Shown piece by piece: positions 6,975 through 14,998 of a stretch of 64,000 bases of DNA. The DNA comes from Hahella sp050299855 (GTDB lineage: Bacteria > Pseudomonadota > Gammaproteobacteria > Pseudomonadales > Oleiphilaceae), in NCBI GenBank assembly GCA_050299855.1, contig JBNKWQ010000005.1, positions 186,001-250,000 of the forward strand. Reading direction: 5' to 3'. The notes beneath the pieces are model-generated. The model ran no database searches. It was not told the DNA's origin and saw only the letters and a list, made by a program, of their open reading frames with translations. Within the stretch, counting starts at the first letter, position 1; each line of letters starts with the position of its first letter. A program made the position numbers and the translations under genes.

Positions 6975-8217
6975 TTACCCAGGATATTCCATTATCAAAT
7001 TGTTCATCGATTGACTCTACAGCTTTGCCATAACCATTGCCAACCCAGTTGTACACGTCCTCCAGAGTATTACCTTTATCAAGCCCCACCTCGATATTGC
7101 CTTTCAGGGCTGCACCGACAAGTGCTGAGACTCCAAACCCCGCAGTGGCTTTGATGGTGCCGGAACGGGTGTTGGTAATGCCAAGTTCACCTTTAACCCC
7201 GGCAGCAATCAGGTTACCTTCTGCACGTCCACCAATTTTTAAAAGTAGGGGGCCAGGCATCAGATCTTCCGATTTGTATTCAGCCACCCCCTGGAGTGCG
7301 ACAGCCTCAGCTTCACCACCGATCTTGGCCTCTACCAGCATCTTCCCGTTGGATTGTTTGGCTGTTACACCTACCTGGCCGTTTGCTTCGGCAATCGACT
7401 GTACTTCCAACATGGCTGATCCAAGGTCAACGTTGCCAATCTTTGGATCATAAGTTTCGTTGAGGTATTCCGACTCTAGAACCACTTGTCCGGCGATGCC
7501 GGTTTCAATGCCCTCATGATTGATCTTTAGGGGCGTATAGTTGGCCTGTATATCCCCTTTCAAATCAATGCCAATTGACCCCATATCGCCGAGGCGTACT
7601 TCGTTTGATTTATATATCTCACCATCTTTGAGACCGAGGTCTTCCAAGCCTAGAAGTTTGGTTTTGCCGATTTCAGCTTCTGCCGACTTTGACGAATTGA
7701 ACGTTTTCCGGGAATCGTTCATTGGAGATGTGGTAAATTTCCCCGTATTTCTGTCCTGATAACGGTTGCCTGACTTGTAGGCAGACCGCGTGTCGGTATT
7801 ATTGATTTCGTTTGCAGCCGTGTCGCCAGAGCCTTGGTTCGACGTTTCGACACTTCCCTCCGGAATGCTCAATTGGGCAACAAGCTCACTCTTACAGCGC
7901 TCAAGTGCACACAGCTGAAATTGACTACTATCGGTTTGACGCATACCGGCTTCGGCAAAATCGAATAATCCGATCGCTGTATGAAGATCGTCGGATGCCG
8001 TTCCCTTGATGTAGTCGGCGATGGAAGAGGCATCGGCTTTGTTGGTGACCATGCAGCTGATGTCGAGCTGCGCCTTTAAGTCGTTCCTGGCAGAGCTACT
8101 TGTTCTTTCACCTAATGTTATATTGGAGTGGCCTTCACTGCCAAGACTGCGACTTGTGTCGTTGAAATTGGACGACGTTGTGGTCGAGCTGGTTGTTCCT
8201 TCCATACCTGTTCCCAT
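6934..8217 (-). CDS. Ser/Thr-rich protein without signal peptide, putative secreted effector
   Basis: Product of 427 residues, family not recognised. The N-terminus (MGTGMEGTTSSTTTSSNFND) is very rich in Ser, Thr and Gly with no hydrophobic segment, as in many type III substrates. Residues 40-110 are helical. From residue 195 the protein is built of alternating Gly-rich strands (GSIGIDLKGDIQANYTPLKI, GGEAEAVALQGVAEYKSEDL, AAGVKGELGITNTRSGTIKA), suggesting an elongated beta structure. The last 50 residues are helical. The ATG at 8217 lacks a clear ribosome site; the Met at 8205 has GGGA six bases upstream and may be the real start. Island element site E lies 67 bases upstream. It overlaps the TPR gene downstream. 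Confidence 0.7.
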   Translation of the reverse strand: MGTGMEGTTSSTTTSSNFNDTSRSLGSEGHSNITLGERTSSSARNDLKAQLDISCMVTNKADASSIADYIKGTASDDLHTAIGLFDFAEAGMRQTDSSQFQLCALERCKSELVAQLSIPEGSVETSNQGSGDTAANEINNTDTRSAYKSGNRYQDRNTGKFTTSPMNDSRKTFNSSKSAEAEIGKTKLLGLEDLGLKDGEIYKSNEVRLGDMGSIGIDLKGDIQANYTPLKINHEGIETGIAGQVVLESEYLNETYDPKIGNVDLGSAMLEVQSIAEANGQVGVTAKQSNGKMLVEAKIGGEAEAVALQGVAEYKSEDLMPGPLLLKIGGRAEGNLIAAGVKGELGITNTRSGTIKATAGFGVSALVGAALKGNIEVGLDKGNTLEDVYNWVGNGYGKAVESIDEQFDNGISWVNEKFSELQTSFRN

Positions 8218-8284
8218 AAGAAGAATATATAATTGATATTTGAACAGGTTGTTAGTTTGGGAGGTGATGTCGGGAAGTGCTATT

Positions 8285-8316
8285 GGGTGATACCCTAGCT
8301 GAGGCCGACCCTAGGG
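8285..8316 (-). promoter_or_regulatory. Island element, site E (tandem)
   Basis: Minus-strand reading CAGCTAGGGTATCACCCAAT, a near-consensus copy 67 bases before the 427-residue gene, preceded by a second partial copy CCCTAGGGTCGG. Confidence 0.65.
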
Positions 8317-8330
8317 AAATTGATCAGGTG

Positions 8331-8987
8331 CTAGTATTCAGACTCGTCCCAGATATTGATTTCGACAGTATAGAAATATTTTTCCTCTTCCGATTGGTAG
8401 CGGTCAGGGCTTCTCGCTTTGCGCTGAATGCCTATAAAGTAATAATCCTTGCTGTCAGTCCATTGCCCCAAGGTGCCTCCTGTTTCTACGCCGGAATCCT
8501 CTGCAAAAGACTGAAGAAGTTCCTTAACAGTGTAGGGTTGGCCGTGACTTTTAGAAGTAAAGGGCTTCAGCCCCAATGCTTCGAAATTTTCCCGCCATTG
8601 TTGATAACTGGCGATAGCTTCATTGACGTCTAACGTTAGATTCGGAAGGATAATTCCCAGGCTGAATATCCGGCCGTTATTCGCGCTCACCTCCAGATAC
8701 TTTTTCGAATCAATTTCAAAACGGGTGGTTCCGTTATCAAAAGTTAGGTGAATAGGGTCAATAAAAATAGCGCCTTGCCAGGTTTCAAAAGAGGGAGGAA
8801 GCTCGGCAATCAAAGGGTTTTTTCTACGAGCTTCCTCCGTGCTCCAGCCAGTCGCCAGAACCATGGGTTCCGGCGTTTTTTCAGGAATGGGCTTGGGTGG
8901 AGGCTCTTTAAACTCCAACCCGGTCAGCAGAAGTAAAATAACCGCTATGCCCCAAGCCGCAACGACTTTCCAGTTAGTGATTGCCAT
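8331..8987 (-). CDS. Membrane-anchored protein, partner of the 413-residue putative effector
   Basis: Product of 218 residues, not recognised. One N-terminal membrane segment (VVAAWGIAVILLLLTGLEF, residues 8-26) is followed by a Pro/Glu linker (EPPPKPIPEKTPEP) and a soluble domain of about 170 residues ending DESEY. The topology puts the domain in the periplasm. The start ATG lies 14 bases inside the end of the preceding gene, so expression is coupled. Pieces of two further copies lie at 5915-6079 and 6100-6195. Repeated, decaying copies of the exported member of a pair are common for immunity genes, so an immunity role is possible but unproven. Confidence 0.75.
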   Translation of the reverse strand: MAITNWKVVAAWGIAVILLLLTGLEFKEPPPKPIPEKTPEPMVLATGWSTEEARRKNPLIAELPPSFETWQGAIFIDPIHLTFDNGTTRFEIDSKKYLEVSANNGRIFSLGIILPNLTLDVNEAIASYQQWRENFEALGLKPFTSKSHGQPYTVKELLQSFAEDSGVETGGTLGQWTDSKDYYFIGIQRKARSPDRYQSEEEKYFYTVEINIWDESEY

Positions 8988-10215
8988 ATCCTAATGTGTT
9001 GTGCCAATCGGAAATTTGTTTTGCGCCATCCGGTTGATTATAAACTTCCATAAAGGCATCAGCGATATCATTCACGAATTCCATGCGTTGATCAGCATCC
9101 CCAACTTCGGTGCCGGAGAATAACAATGATTTACCGAGCACATTCACCTCAGTGGAGTTGAAAACAGCATCGGGAATGTAGTCATCGAGTTTGCCTGCTT
9201 CGGAAATCGCTCCCCGTAATGTGTTGGACACACTGCCAAATTCATAGGTGGCGTCATAAATGGGCTGCAGAACCGCTCTTTGTTCATAGTTCGCCAGAGA
9301 CCTTAATTCTTTGTTGGCTTCGGTTCTGTAGGATGTTGCATCACCTGTACGAAGAGCTTGATCTGCTTTTTCATACGCTTGGTAGCCTTTAACAAGTTCA
9401 CGAGTAAAGGTTGAATCACTATTGCCTAACTTTTCACTTTTTAGAGCAGCTTCCAAGCCTCCAGACCCAGAATCTTTAAATATCTGATACGCCGTATACT
9501 GAGTCCTGAACACCTCAAGGTTACCCTCCGCAAACCCTTTGTAGACAATGGCCATGTTTTCATCGATGTTCCACATCGGTTTACCTGTAGTCATATCCGT
9601 ATCTTCAAATGCTCTAAAACCATTGAAGCCAAGTTTAGCATTGGCCAAGCCATCGCCCACTTTATCAGAAGCGATCGTCGCCAGCCCGAACCAGGTGGCG
9701 GTGGGGTCCTTGGCAAAGACCTCAGCATACAGATTGCTGATCTGTTTATTTCTTGCCTGTGGGTCCATCCCTTCGACAAGTGCTAAGGTTTTATCCTCGT
9801 ATTTCTGTTGAACGCCTTTTATAAGCCTGTTTACTCCAGCGTCACTTCTCAGGTCAACCTTGGAAAGAAGTTCGCTTAGGTTGGCGTTGTCCATCACTCC
9901 AGATTTCGCGGCACCTTCCACAAAGGTTCTGGCATTGCCTTGGGGCAGGCCGTGATAATCCAACAAAGCGGTTGTGAGATCTTCTTTGAAACGGGCGGCA
10001 TCCATTGGGTGACTTAACTGACCTTCGATTGCTGAAATCTGGTCCTGGCTGATAGCAACGGAGCCATTTTGGCTGACCAGGGCTTCCGCGAGCCCGGCGG
10101 TGTCTCGTGCGCTGATTTTCGTCGCCAGACTGGTTGTGTCTGCCGCCTGAAGATTGGTATCAGTTTGAGAAAGTGTACCTGCGCCTGAGGTGCTGCCTTG
10201 CATGGGCGTTGACAT
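8974..10215 (-). CDS. 413-residue protein without signal peptide, putative secreted effector
   Basis: The N-terminus MSTPMQGSTSGAGTLSQTDT is Ser/Thr/Gly-rich with no signal peptide. The rest is predicted mostly helical (blocks ISAIEGQLSHPMDAARFKED, LATIASDKVGDGLANAKLGF, FVNDIADAFMEVYNQPDGAK). I do not recognise a family or a catalytic motif. The start at 10215 is chosen because AAGGAA lies six bases before it; an upstream Met at 10314 has no such site and would place element F inside the gene. Elements F and G lie 63 and 144 bases upstream in the gene's direction. Its last 14 bases overlap the membrane-anchored partner. Confidence 0.75.
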   Translation of the reverse strand: MSTPMQGSTSGAGTLSQTDTNLQAADTTSLATKISARDTAGLAEALVSQNGSVAISQDQISAIEGQLSHPMDAARFKEDLTTALLDYHGLPQGNARTFVEGAAKSGVMDNANLSELLSKVDLRSDAGVNRLIKGVQQKYEDKTLALVEGMDPQARNKQISNLYAEVFAKDPTATWFGLATIASDKVGDGLANAKLGFNGFRAFEDTDMTTGKPMWNIDENMAIVYKGFAEGNLEVFRTQYTAYQIFKDSGSGGLEAALKSEKLGNSDSTFTRELVKGYQAYEKADQALRTGDATSYRTEANKELRSLANYEQRAVLQPIYDATYEFGSVSNTLRGAISEAGKLDDYIPDAVFNSTEVNVLGKSLLFSGTEVGDADQRMEFVNDIADAFMEVYNQPDGAKQISDWHNTLGYGNH

Positions 10216-10278
10216 ATTGGTTTCCTTTTTAAAATATTCAATGCACCCATCATAGAGACCAGCGGAAAATGGACCATT

Positions 10279-10299
10279 GGGGTGTGCCCTAGCGATGCC
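10279..10299 (-). promoter_or_regulatory. Island element, site F
   Basis: Minus-strand reading TCGCTAGGGCACACCCCAAT, 63 bases before the 413-residue gene. Confidence 0.6.
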
Positions 10300-10359
10300 G
10301 TTTGTTGCATGCAATCGGGTCGAATTTAATTATTGGTTGTTTTGATTAGACAGCTTTAT

Positions 10360-10377
10360 GGGGTAAACCCTAGGTGG
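10360..10377 (-). promoter_or_regulatory. Island element, site G
   Basis: Minus-strand reading CCACCTAGGGTTTACCCCAT, 144 bases before the 413-residue gene and in its direction. It shares the divergent intergenic region 10216-10586 with sites F and H. Confidence 0.5.
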
Positions 10378-10450
10378 AATGAGGTTGTGATTAGTTGATA
10401 ATTGAGCTAGAGCGCATGACGAGCAATGTATTGGTTTGAGGCTTATGCTC

Positions 10451-10477
10451 GGGGCAACCCTAGCTGGGGAACGCACC
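10451..10477 (+). promoter_or_regulatory. Island element, site H
   Basis: Plus-strand reading CCCTAGCTGGGGAACGCACC, with 109 bases to the start at 10587. It matches site K (CCCTAGCTAGGGAAGGCACC, 112 bases to its gene) over nearly the whole length and in spacing. The core is palindromic, so it could also be read on the minus strand. Confidence 0.65.
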
Positions 10478-10586
10478 AGCTAGTTTCCCAACCATACACT
10501 CCTAAAATCGTTATCGTGAGTACAGCAGCTTTCGACAGTAATAGTTGAATGCTGGATATAACGAATCTGATTTAGGAGAAAGTACG

Positions 10587-11339
10587 ATGGGTTTAGGAAT
10601 TGGCGGTTTTGATATTTCAAGTGTTGCAAGCTTAGCGATCAACGTTACGAGTCTGTCTAACCCGGCGGCATTTACCGCGCGCTGTTGTGGAGGCGGTTTG
10701 ATGCAAGCTGGTGAGGCCGTATTACAGAATCTTGGTGAGATGATGGGGTTGCCTCAACACTCTATTGATTTTGCTCAAGGACTGTTTGACGAAGCCTTTG
10801 GTAATGCAGCAGGTGCTGCAGCCAACTATAAGGAGGCATATCAAGGTCTGATGGACTCAATGTCTCCCATGGATGCTGGCTGTATGAACGGTCATATCTG
10901 CGATGTAGCACATAATACAGCGCAAGGCATTGCTAAATTGCCCCAAGAACAATTGGCTCAAGGTGGTTCCAGCACTGCGGATAAAATAGCGAATGCGTCG
11001 ACAGACAAAAGTAGCAACTTTAACAACATGATTGGTCAGCAAACTCAGGATGGTTCAGCCTCGGCCGCTGGAAGAAGTTCCGGATCTTCCAAAGGGTCAA
11101 GTGCAGGCAACTTCTTAGAAGTGTTGGCTAAAGCCATGGGATCTGTTCTTGGTAAAAAAGCAGGAGAAATGATGAAGTCCATGGACGCATTAAAAAATGC
11201 AGGCGAAGGAGAAGAATTCAGTAAGGCCCAGGCCGAGTTTTCAGGTAAGTCACAAGTCTATGGCATGTTGTCTAACCTGACCAACACTGTTATTAAAACC
11301 ATCGGCGAGTCCATGAGCACTCTTGCTAGGAAATCGTAA
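10587..11339 (+). CDS. Helical secreted-protein candidate, possibly EspA/translocator-like
   Basis: Product of 250 residues starting MGLGIGGFDISSVASLAINV. There is no signal peptide. A Ser/Gly-rich middle (about residues 145-180) is followed by a long C-terminal coiled-coil-like region ending SNLTNTVIKTIGESMSTLAR. This amphipathic C-terminal pattern recalls small helical type III filament or translocator subunits such as EspA-like proteins, but I cannot confirm homology. The start at 10587 is chosen because AGGAGA lies about seven bases upstream; the longer frame from 10545 has no ribosome site. Site H lies 109 bases upstream, and a strong terminator follows 20 bases after the stop, so it is probably a single-gene transcript. 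Confidence 0.7.
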   Translation: MGLGIGGFDISSVASLAINVTSLSNPAAFTARCCGGGLMQAGEAVLQNLGEMMGLPQHSIDFAQGLFDEAFGNAAGAAANYKEAYQGLMDSMSPMDAGCMNGHICDVAHNTAQGIAKLPQEQLAQGGSSTADKIANASTDKSSNFNNMIGQQTQDGSASAAGRSSGSSKGSSAGNFLEVLAKAMGSVLGKKAGEMMKSMDALKNAGEGEEFSKAQAEFSGKSQVYGMLSNLTNTVIKTIGESMSTLARKS

Positions 11340-11358
11340 TTGTTCCTATTTTAAAGGA

Positions 11359-11385
11359 AAAGCCGAAGCTACCCGCTTCGGCTTT
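11359..11385 (+). terminator. Rho-independent terminator after the helical protein gene
   Basis: Perfect 11-bp stem AAAGCCGAAGC / GCTTCGGCTTT with a five-base loop, 20 bases after the stop codon. The T run is short (CTTTGCTTG). Confidence 0.8.
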
Positions 11386-11458
11386 GCTTGTTTGAAGCAA
11401 GACTGGCCTGGGGTATATACAAACAAGGGATAATGATATCCAGAAAAGGACAGCAGCT

Positions 11459-12538
11459 ATGAAGACAGGTTTCACAAAAAAAGGAAAGAAAAGCATCTCT
11501 TTATGGACTTTGTTTCCATTGTTTTTAACTGTGTTCATGATTGGCTGCGGTGGCGGTGGCGGTGGCGGTGGCGGTGGCGGTGGCTCAGATTCGTCCGGCG
11601 ATAGTCCAACCAATGCTGACGGCCTGCAGGGGACCATCATTTTCCGGCATCTGAATGGCGATATATATCAATTCGATTTGGCATCTGAAACGGCGCAGAC
11701 AACTTCATCTACTATGGGATTGGTAGGCGTTGTGCCGACGGAAAGCACCATATTGCTTGCGGATAGTGATTTTCAGTCTGTGGGCAGTTCACTTGATTTT
11801 TTCGTTACCCTGCAAACTGTGACTACAGGTGGGCAGTTGCTCCGCGATATTAATCTTTCAGGGGATTATTTAGCGGCGGCTGAACCCAAAGTATCTCCAG
11901 ACGGAAGTGTGATAGCGCTTTACTGGCGGCCTACCGCACATGGGGGGGACTCTGTTCTATCGTTGCTGGACCGCGATGGCAACCAACTTCATGCCTTCGA
12001 AGACAGTTCAAACAGTATCGCTAGTTTTGAATGGTCGTCCGATGGTCGACTTTTTATCGGGGAAAAAAGCGCAATCTATGTCGTTGATTTTAACCAGGGA
12101 ACTGATATGCACTTAGTCAGGGAGTTTCCCGGGTACGAGCTGTATGAAACATTGTCTGTCAGTCCCAATGGACTAGAGGTGATGTTCAATATGTTGCCGG
12201 AGGGAGAGGAGCTACAGAGCGGGCTCTTAGATCTATATAAAATGGATGTTGACGGTTCAAACTTCCGGCTACTTGTCGATTCCTCAGAGGATGTGAGCGG
12301 TGATTGGTCTCCAGATGGAAAGTACATTGTGGTGGCTGACGGTTCCTATCAAGATAGTGCATATGCGTGCCCTGGTGAGCTGTTTGTTGTTCATTCCAAT
12401 AGAGTAGATGTAAACCTTCAAGACGCTCAGGATGCGTTATCTCTTCAGGATGTATTCGGACAAAAGCTTGAAGGTCAATTTGGAGCGAATACATTGTGTG
12501 CAGGAAGAGTAGGGGCACCCATATGGGTGCCTTGGTAA
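11459..12538 (+). CDS. TolB-like beta-propeller lipoprotein, copy 1
   Basis: Product of 359 residues. Signal sequence with lipobox ending MIGC (Cys about residue 30), directly followed by a run of twelve glycines and a Ser/Asp linker. The rest shows repeating blades with the WSPDGK-type signature of TolB/WD40-like PD40 repeats (KVSPDGSVIALYWRP, FEWSSDGRLFIG, SVSPNGLEVMFN, DWSPDGKYIVVAD). Such lipoproteins face the periplasm and mediate protein contacts. It is paralogous to the gene at 12877-13914 and to the remnant at 3735-4006. The ATG has AAAGGA upstream. The glycine run is encoded by a (GGTGGC)n tract that may vary in length. Confidence 0.85.
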   Translation: MKTGFTKKGKKSISLWTLFPLFLTVFMIGCGGGGGGGGGGGGSDSSGDSPTNADGLQGTIIFRHLNGDIYQFDLASETAQTTSSTMGLVGVVPTESTILLADSDFQSVGSSLDFFVTLQTVTTGGQLLRDINLSGDYLAAAEPKVSPDGSVIALYWRPTAHGGDSVLSLLDRDGNQLHAFEDSSNSIASFEWSSDGRLFIGEKSAIYVVDFNQGTDMHLVREFPGYELYETLSVSPNGLEVMFNMLPEGEELQSGLLDLYKMDVDGSNFRLLVDSSEDVSGDWSPDGKYIVVADGSYQDSAYACPGELFVVHSNRVDVNLQDAQDALSLQDVFGQKLEGQFGANTLCAGRVGAPIWVPW

Positions 12539-12540
12539 GT

Positions 12541-12841
12541 TGAGAACACACCTACAAGACTTAAGGGAATAACGTCATTGAATAGAAGAACTATATATGC
12601 GTTGCTGGAGAGCAAGAAAGGGATATTTAATAATATTCGTATTTGCCTCTCTGCTTTATCTGGCCCTATCAGATAACACAGATACCCAGGAGTACCCAAA
12701 AGCCACGAAGGAACTGATGTCTCAAATTGAGACAGTGATTTTGTACAACGTCTCCTACATGGGGTACGGCGGTATACTTATTTTGAAAAAGAATACCTCC
12801 CGTTACCTAGTGACCAGCGGTTAAACTGCGGCTATTCCACT
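12541..12841 (+). pseudogene. Broken copy of the 14068-14817 membrane protein gene
   Basis: Bases 12541-12780 are nearly identical to 14032-14270, including the stretch encoding LLYLALSDNTDTQEYPKATK. This copy has one extra base after the GGGAT near 12620, which shifts the frame. It then jumps from the codons for YGGILIL straight to sequence matching 14450-14510, deleting about 180 bases, and homology stops near 12835. A residual 75-codon frame (12597-12824) remains. It follows propeller copy 1 exactly as the intact gene follows propeller copy 2, so a two-gene module was duplicated and one half decayed. Confidence 0.85.
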
Positions 12842-12876
12842 AGCTAGAATGAATTTATTACATAGCAGGGATACTT

Positions 12877-13914
12877 ATGCTTAAACGTAGGTTAAGGCAA
12901 ACCAGTATCAATATTATTTCCTATTGCGCGATCTTCTCCGTGCTGTGTTTGCAGTTACTGGGGTGTGGCGGTAGCGGAGGTGGAGGGGCTGCAGCAACAA
13001 GCGGCGGTTCAAGCACATCTTCCGATCTAAACTCGGGTCTTAACGGCAAGCTTCTCTATAACAATAGCGAAAGCTATGTCGAGCTAGATCTCGCAACTGG
13101 CAATGTGGACACAGTTGTACAAGGAGGAGATACTTTTTTCGCCCCCTCAGAAGACGCCAGCACTTTTGTTGCTTACGACAAGATAAATAGCAACACAGAT
13201 AAAGTATGGACCTTTAACCGTTCTGGCAATACCTTAAGTAGTTTTGAAGCCGCGTACGGACTTAGTGGTGTCCCAAAGCTTTCCCCCGACGGCACAGTGG
13301 TGGCTATTCGGTGGTGGCCATTGTATGAGTATGGCTCTGTAGTTGATGGCATTCGGGTAGACCGTGGATTGGCGGTGTTTGGTGTCGATAACGGACAGCT
13401 ATACCGCTTCTTACATGAAGGAGAAACTGATATTAAAAGCTGGGATTGGGCTAGCAACGGAGACCTGATATACACACATGGCAATACCATCAAGCGTTGG
13501 GATGTGGTCAATAACGATATAGCCGTCATTTATGAACACAACGACTCGGATACTTACTTTACCTATCTTTCAATCAGTCCAGACCAGAGCAAACTTGCTG
13601 TCACTATGAACGGAGGGCTGCATTGGCTTAACATGGATGGTTCCGGTTTGAGAAAACTTGCCACAGCCTATAAGCCTGTTCTTGCCAGTTCCTGGTCTCC
13701 AGATGGTAACTATATCCTAGCCGTCAGAAATGGTTTCGGTAGCGATATTCCTGTTGTTGTTCGTTGCCCACTGATGTTTGCCGTTTCCATAAACGCCAGC
13801 TCTCTTTACCTGGAATCAGAATCGATAGGTGATATGGCAATAGCGATTAGACACTATAAACAGAATGAACTATCACCTACCTGTGTTTTTGATATGCCGA
13901 CATGGACAAACTAA
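12877..13914 (+). CDS. TolB-like beta-propeller lipoprotein, copy 2
   Basis: Product of 345 residues with a signal sequence and lipobox ending LLGC (Cys about residue 30), a short Gly/Ser linker, then propeller blades with the PD40-type signature (KLSPDGTVVAIRWWP, WDWASNGDLIYTHGN, SISPDQSKLAVTMN, SWSPDGNYILAVRN). It aligns along its length with copy 1 at 11459-12538, but the linker is less glycine-rich. It is probably a lipid-anchored periplasmic or surface protein. The downstream membrane protein gene (14068-14817) forms a module with it. No island element lies in front. Confidence 0.85.
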   Translation: MLKRRLRQTSINIISYCAIFSVLCLQLLGCGGSGGGGAAATSGGSSTSSDLNSGLNGKLLYNNSESYVELDLATGNVDTVVQGGDTFFAPSEDASTFVAYDKINSNTDKVWTFNRSGNTLSSFEAAYGLSGVPKLSPDGTVVAIRWWPLYEYGSVVDGIRVDRGLAVFGVDNGQLYRFLHEGETDIKSWDWASNGDLIYTHGNTIKRWDVVNNDIAVIYEHNDSDTYFTYLSISPDQSKLAVTMNGGLHWLNMDGSGLRKLATAYKPVLASSWSPDGNYILAVRNGFGSDIPVVVRCPLMFAVSINASSLYLESESIGDMAIAIRHYKQNELSPTCVFDMPTWTN

Positions 13915-14067
13915 TTGAGGCACCTTTCCACGACGATCTAAATACTAGAGGGTATAGGGAGCAGGCCATACGCTTCACACATAATTGGAAGTATATGACT
14001 CCACCCCATGGAGTCGTTTCGTTTATAGATGGAACACACACCTACAAGACTTAAGGGAATAACGTCA

Positions 14068-14817
14068 TTGAATAGAAGAACTATATATGCCTTATTAGAG
14101 AGCAAGAAAGGGATTGTAATAATACTCATAGTAACCTCTCTGCTTTATCTGGCCCTATCAGATAACACAGATACCCAGGAGTACCCAAAAGCCACGAAGG
14201 AACTGATGTCTCAAATTGAGACAGTGATTTTGTACAACGTTTCCTACATGGGGTACGGCGGTATGCTTATTATGAAGCAGAAACCCTACATTCTGTTCAA
14301 GAATGGGGACGTTTGCACAGACACGGATGTACTGACCTTTGAAGGAGGTTTGGAAGCCTATAAAAGCCGATACCCTAAGGCGTTCAAAGCCTGGCGAAGA
14401 CGTAATGGTCATTATGAACTACGCCTTTTTAAAAATTGGGAAAAGGCTCCTTTTGAAAAAGAATACCCCCCGATACCTGGCGACCAGCGGTTAAACCGCG
14501 GCTATTCCACACTCTACGGTGCAGGTAACACTTCTTTGGGCGGTAAGGATCAGGCTGCCGGTTCCAATACGTTTTATTTCAATTCAGATGGGCGTTTCAT
14601 ACGAGGACAGTCCGCCTTCGCCCAGTCGGAATTTTCCGGCACTTCAGTGACCGCCTCTTCAATCTCGAATGATCGTAAAGGCAGGTATTATATTGGCGGC
14701 TATCTTCTCACCCTAAATTACGACGATGGAACAACGGAGAGAAGGTCGATTATCTTTGATCCTGATGAGGAAGATATTATTTGGCTCAATGGCGATACCT
14801 ACCTGCCGGAGAAATGA
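14068..14817 (+). CDS. Membrane-anchored protein of unknown function, intact copy
   Basis: From the TTG at 14068 the product has about 249 residues: a short basic start (NRRTIYALLESKKG), one membrane segment (IVIILIVTSLLYLAL), and a periplasmic part. The C-terminal 100 residues, rich in Gly, Ser and aromatic residues (FNSDGRFIRGQSAF, GRYYIGGYLLTLNYDDGTTE, IIWLNGDTYL), look like a beta-barrel or lipocalin-like fold. TTG is preferred because AAGGGA lies nine bases upstream; the ATG at 14029 has no ribosome site. A frameshifted, internally deleted copy lies at 12541-12841. Function unknown. Confidence 0.7.
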   Translation: MNRRTIYALLESKKGIVIILIVTSLLYLALSDNTDTQEYPKATKELMSQIETVILYNVSYMGYGGMLIMKQKPYILFKNGDVCTDTDVLTFEGGLEAYKSRYPKAFKAWRRRNGHYELRLFKNWEKAPFEKEYPPIPGDQRLNRGYSTLYGAGNTSLGGKDQAAGSNTFYFNSDGRFIRGQSAFAQSEFSGTSVTASSISNDRKGRYYIGGYLLTLNYDDGTTERRSIIFDPDEEDIIWLNGDTYLPEK

Positions 14818-14923
14818 AGTGTCACTCCGAAGTTGGGTATATACGCCTGCAGCTATTACCGGTTAGGTTTCAAGGTAGACTGACTTTGTAAAAAGTTGGT
14901 TTTGTCGTAGACCAGGAGAGGAG

Positions 14924-14957
14924 CAGGTATGGCCCGATTTCAGACCGGCCATACCCA
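14924..14957. terminator. Hairpin between convergent genes
   Basis: Inverted repeat GGTATGGCC / GGCCATACC with a 12-base interval, between the stop at 14817 (+) and the stop at 14999 (-). No T run follows on either strand, so termination is only suggested. Confidence 0.4.
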
Positions 14958-14998
14958 CTGTTGATCAGAGACCATGGTTGTTTAGGGACCAAGGATGA

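Noticed and set aside
10451..10510. HrpL-type box (GGAAC with a CCA further on)
   Set aside because: The spacing is wrong and the second half is not seen at the other sites, so a known type III sigma-factor box is not supported.
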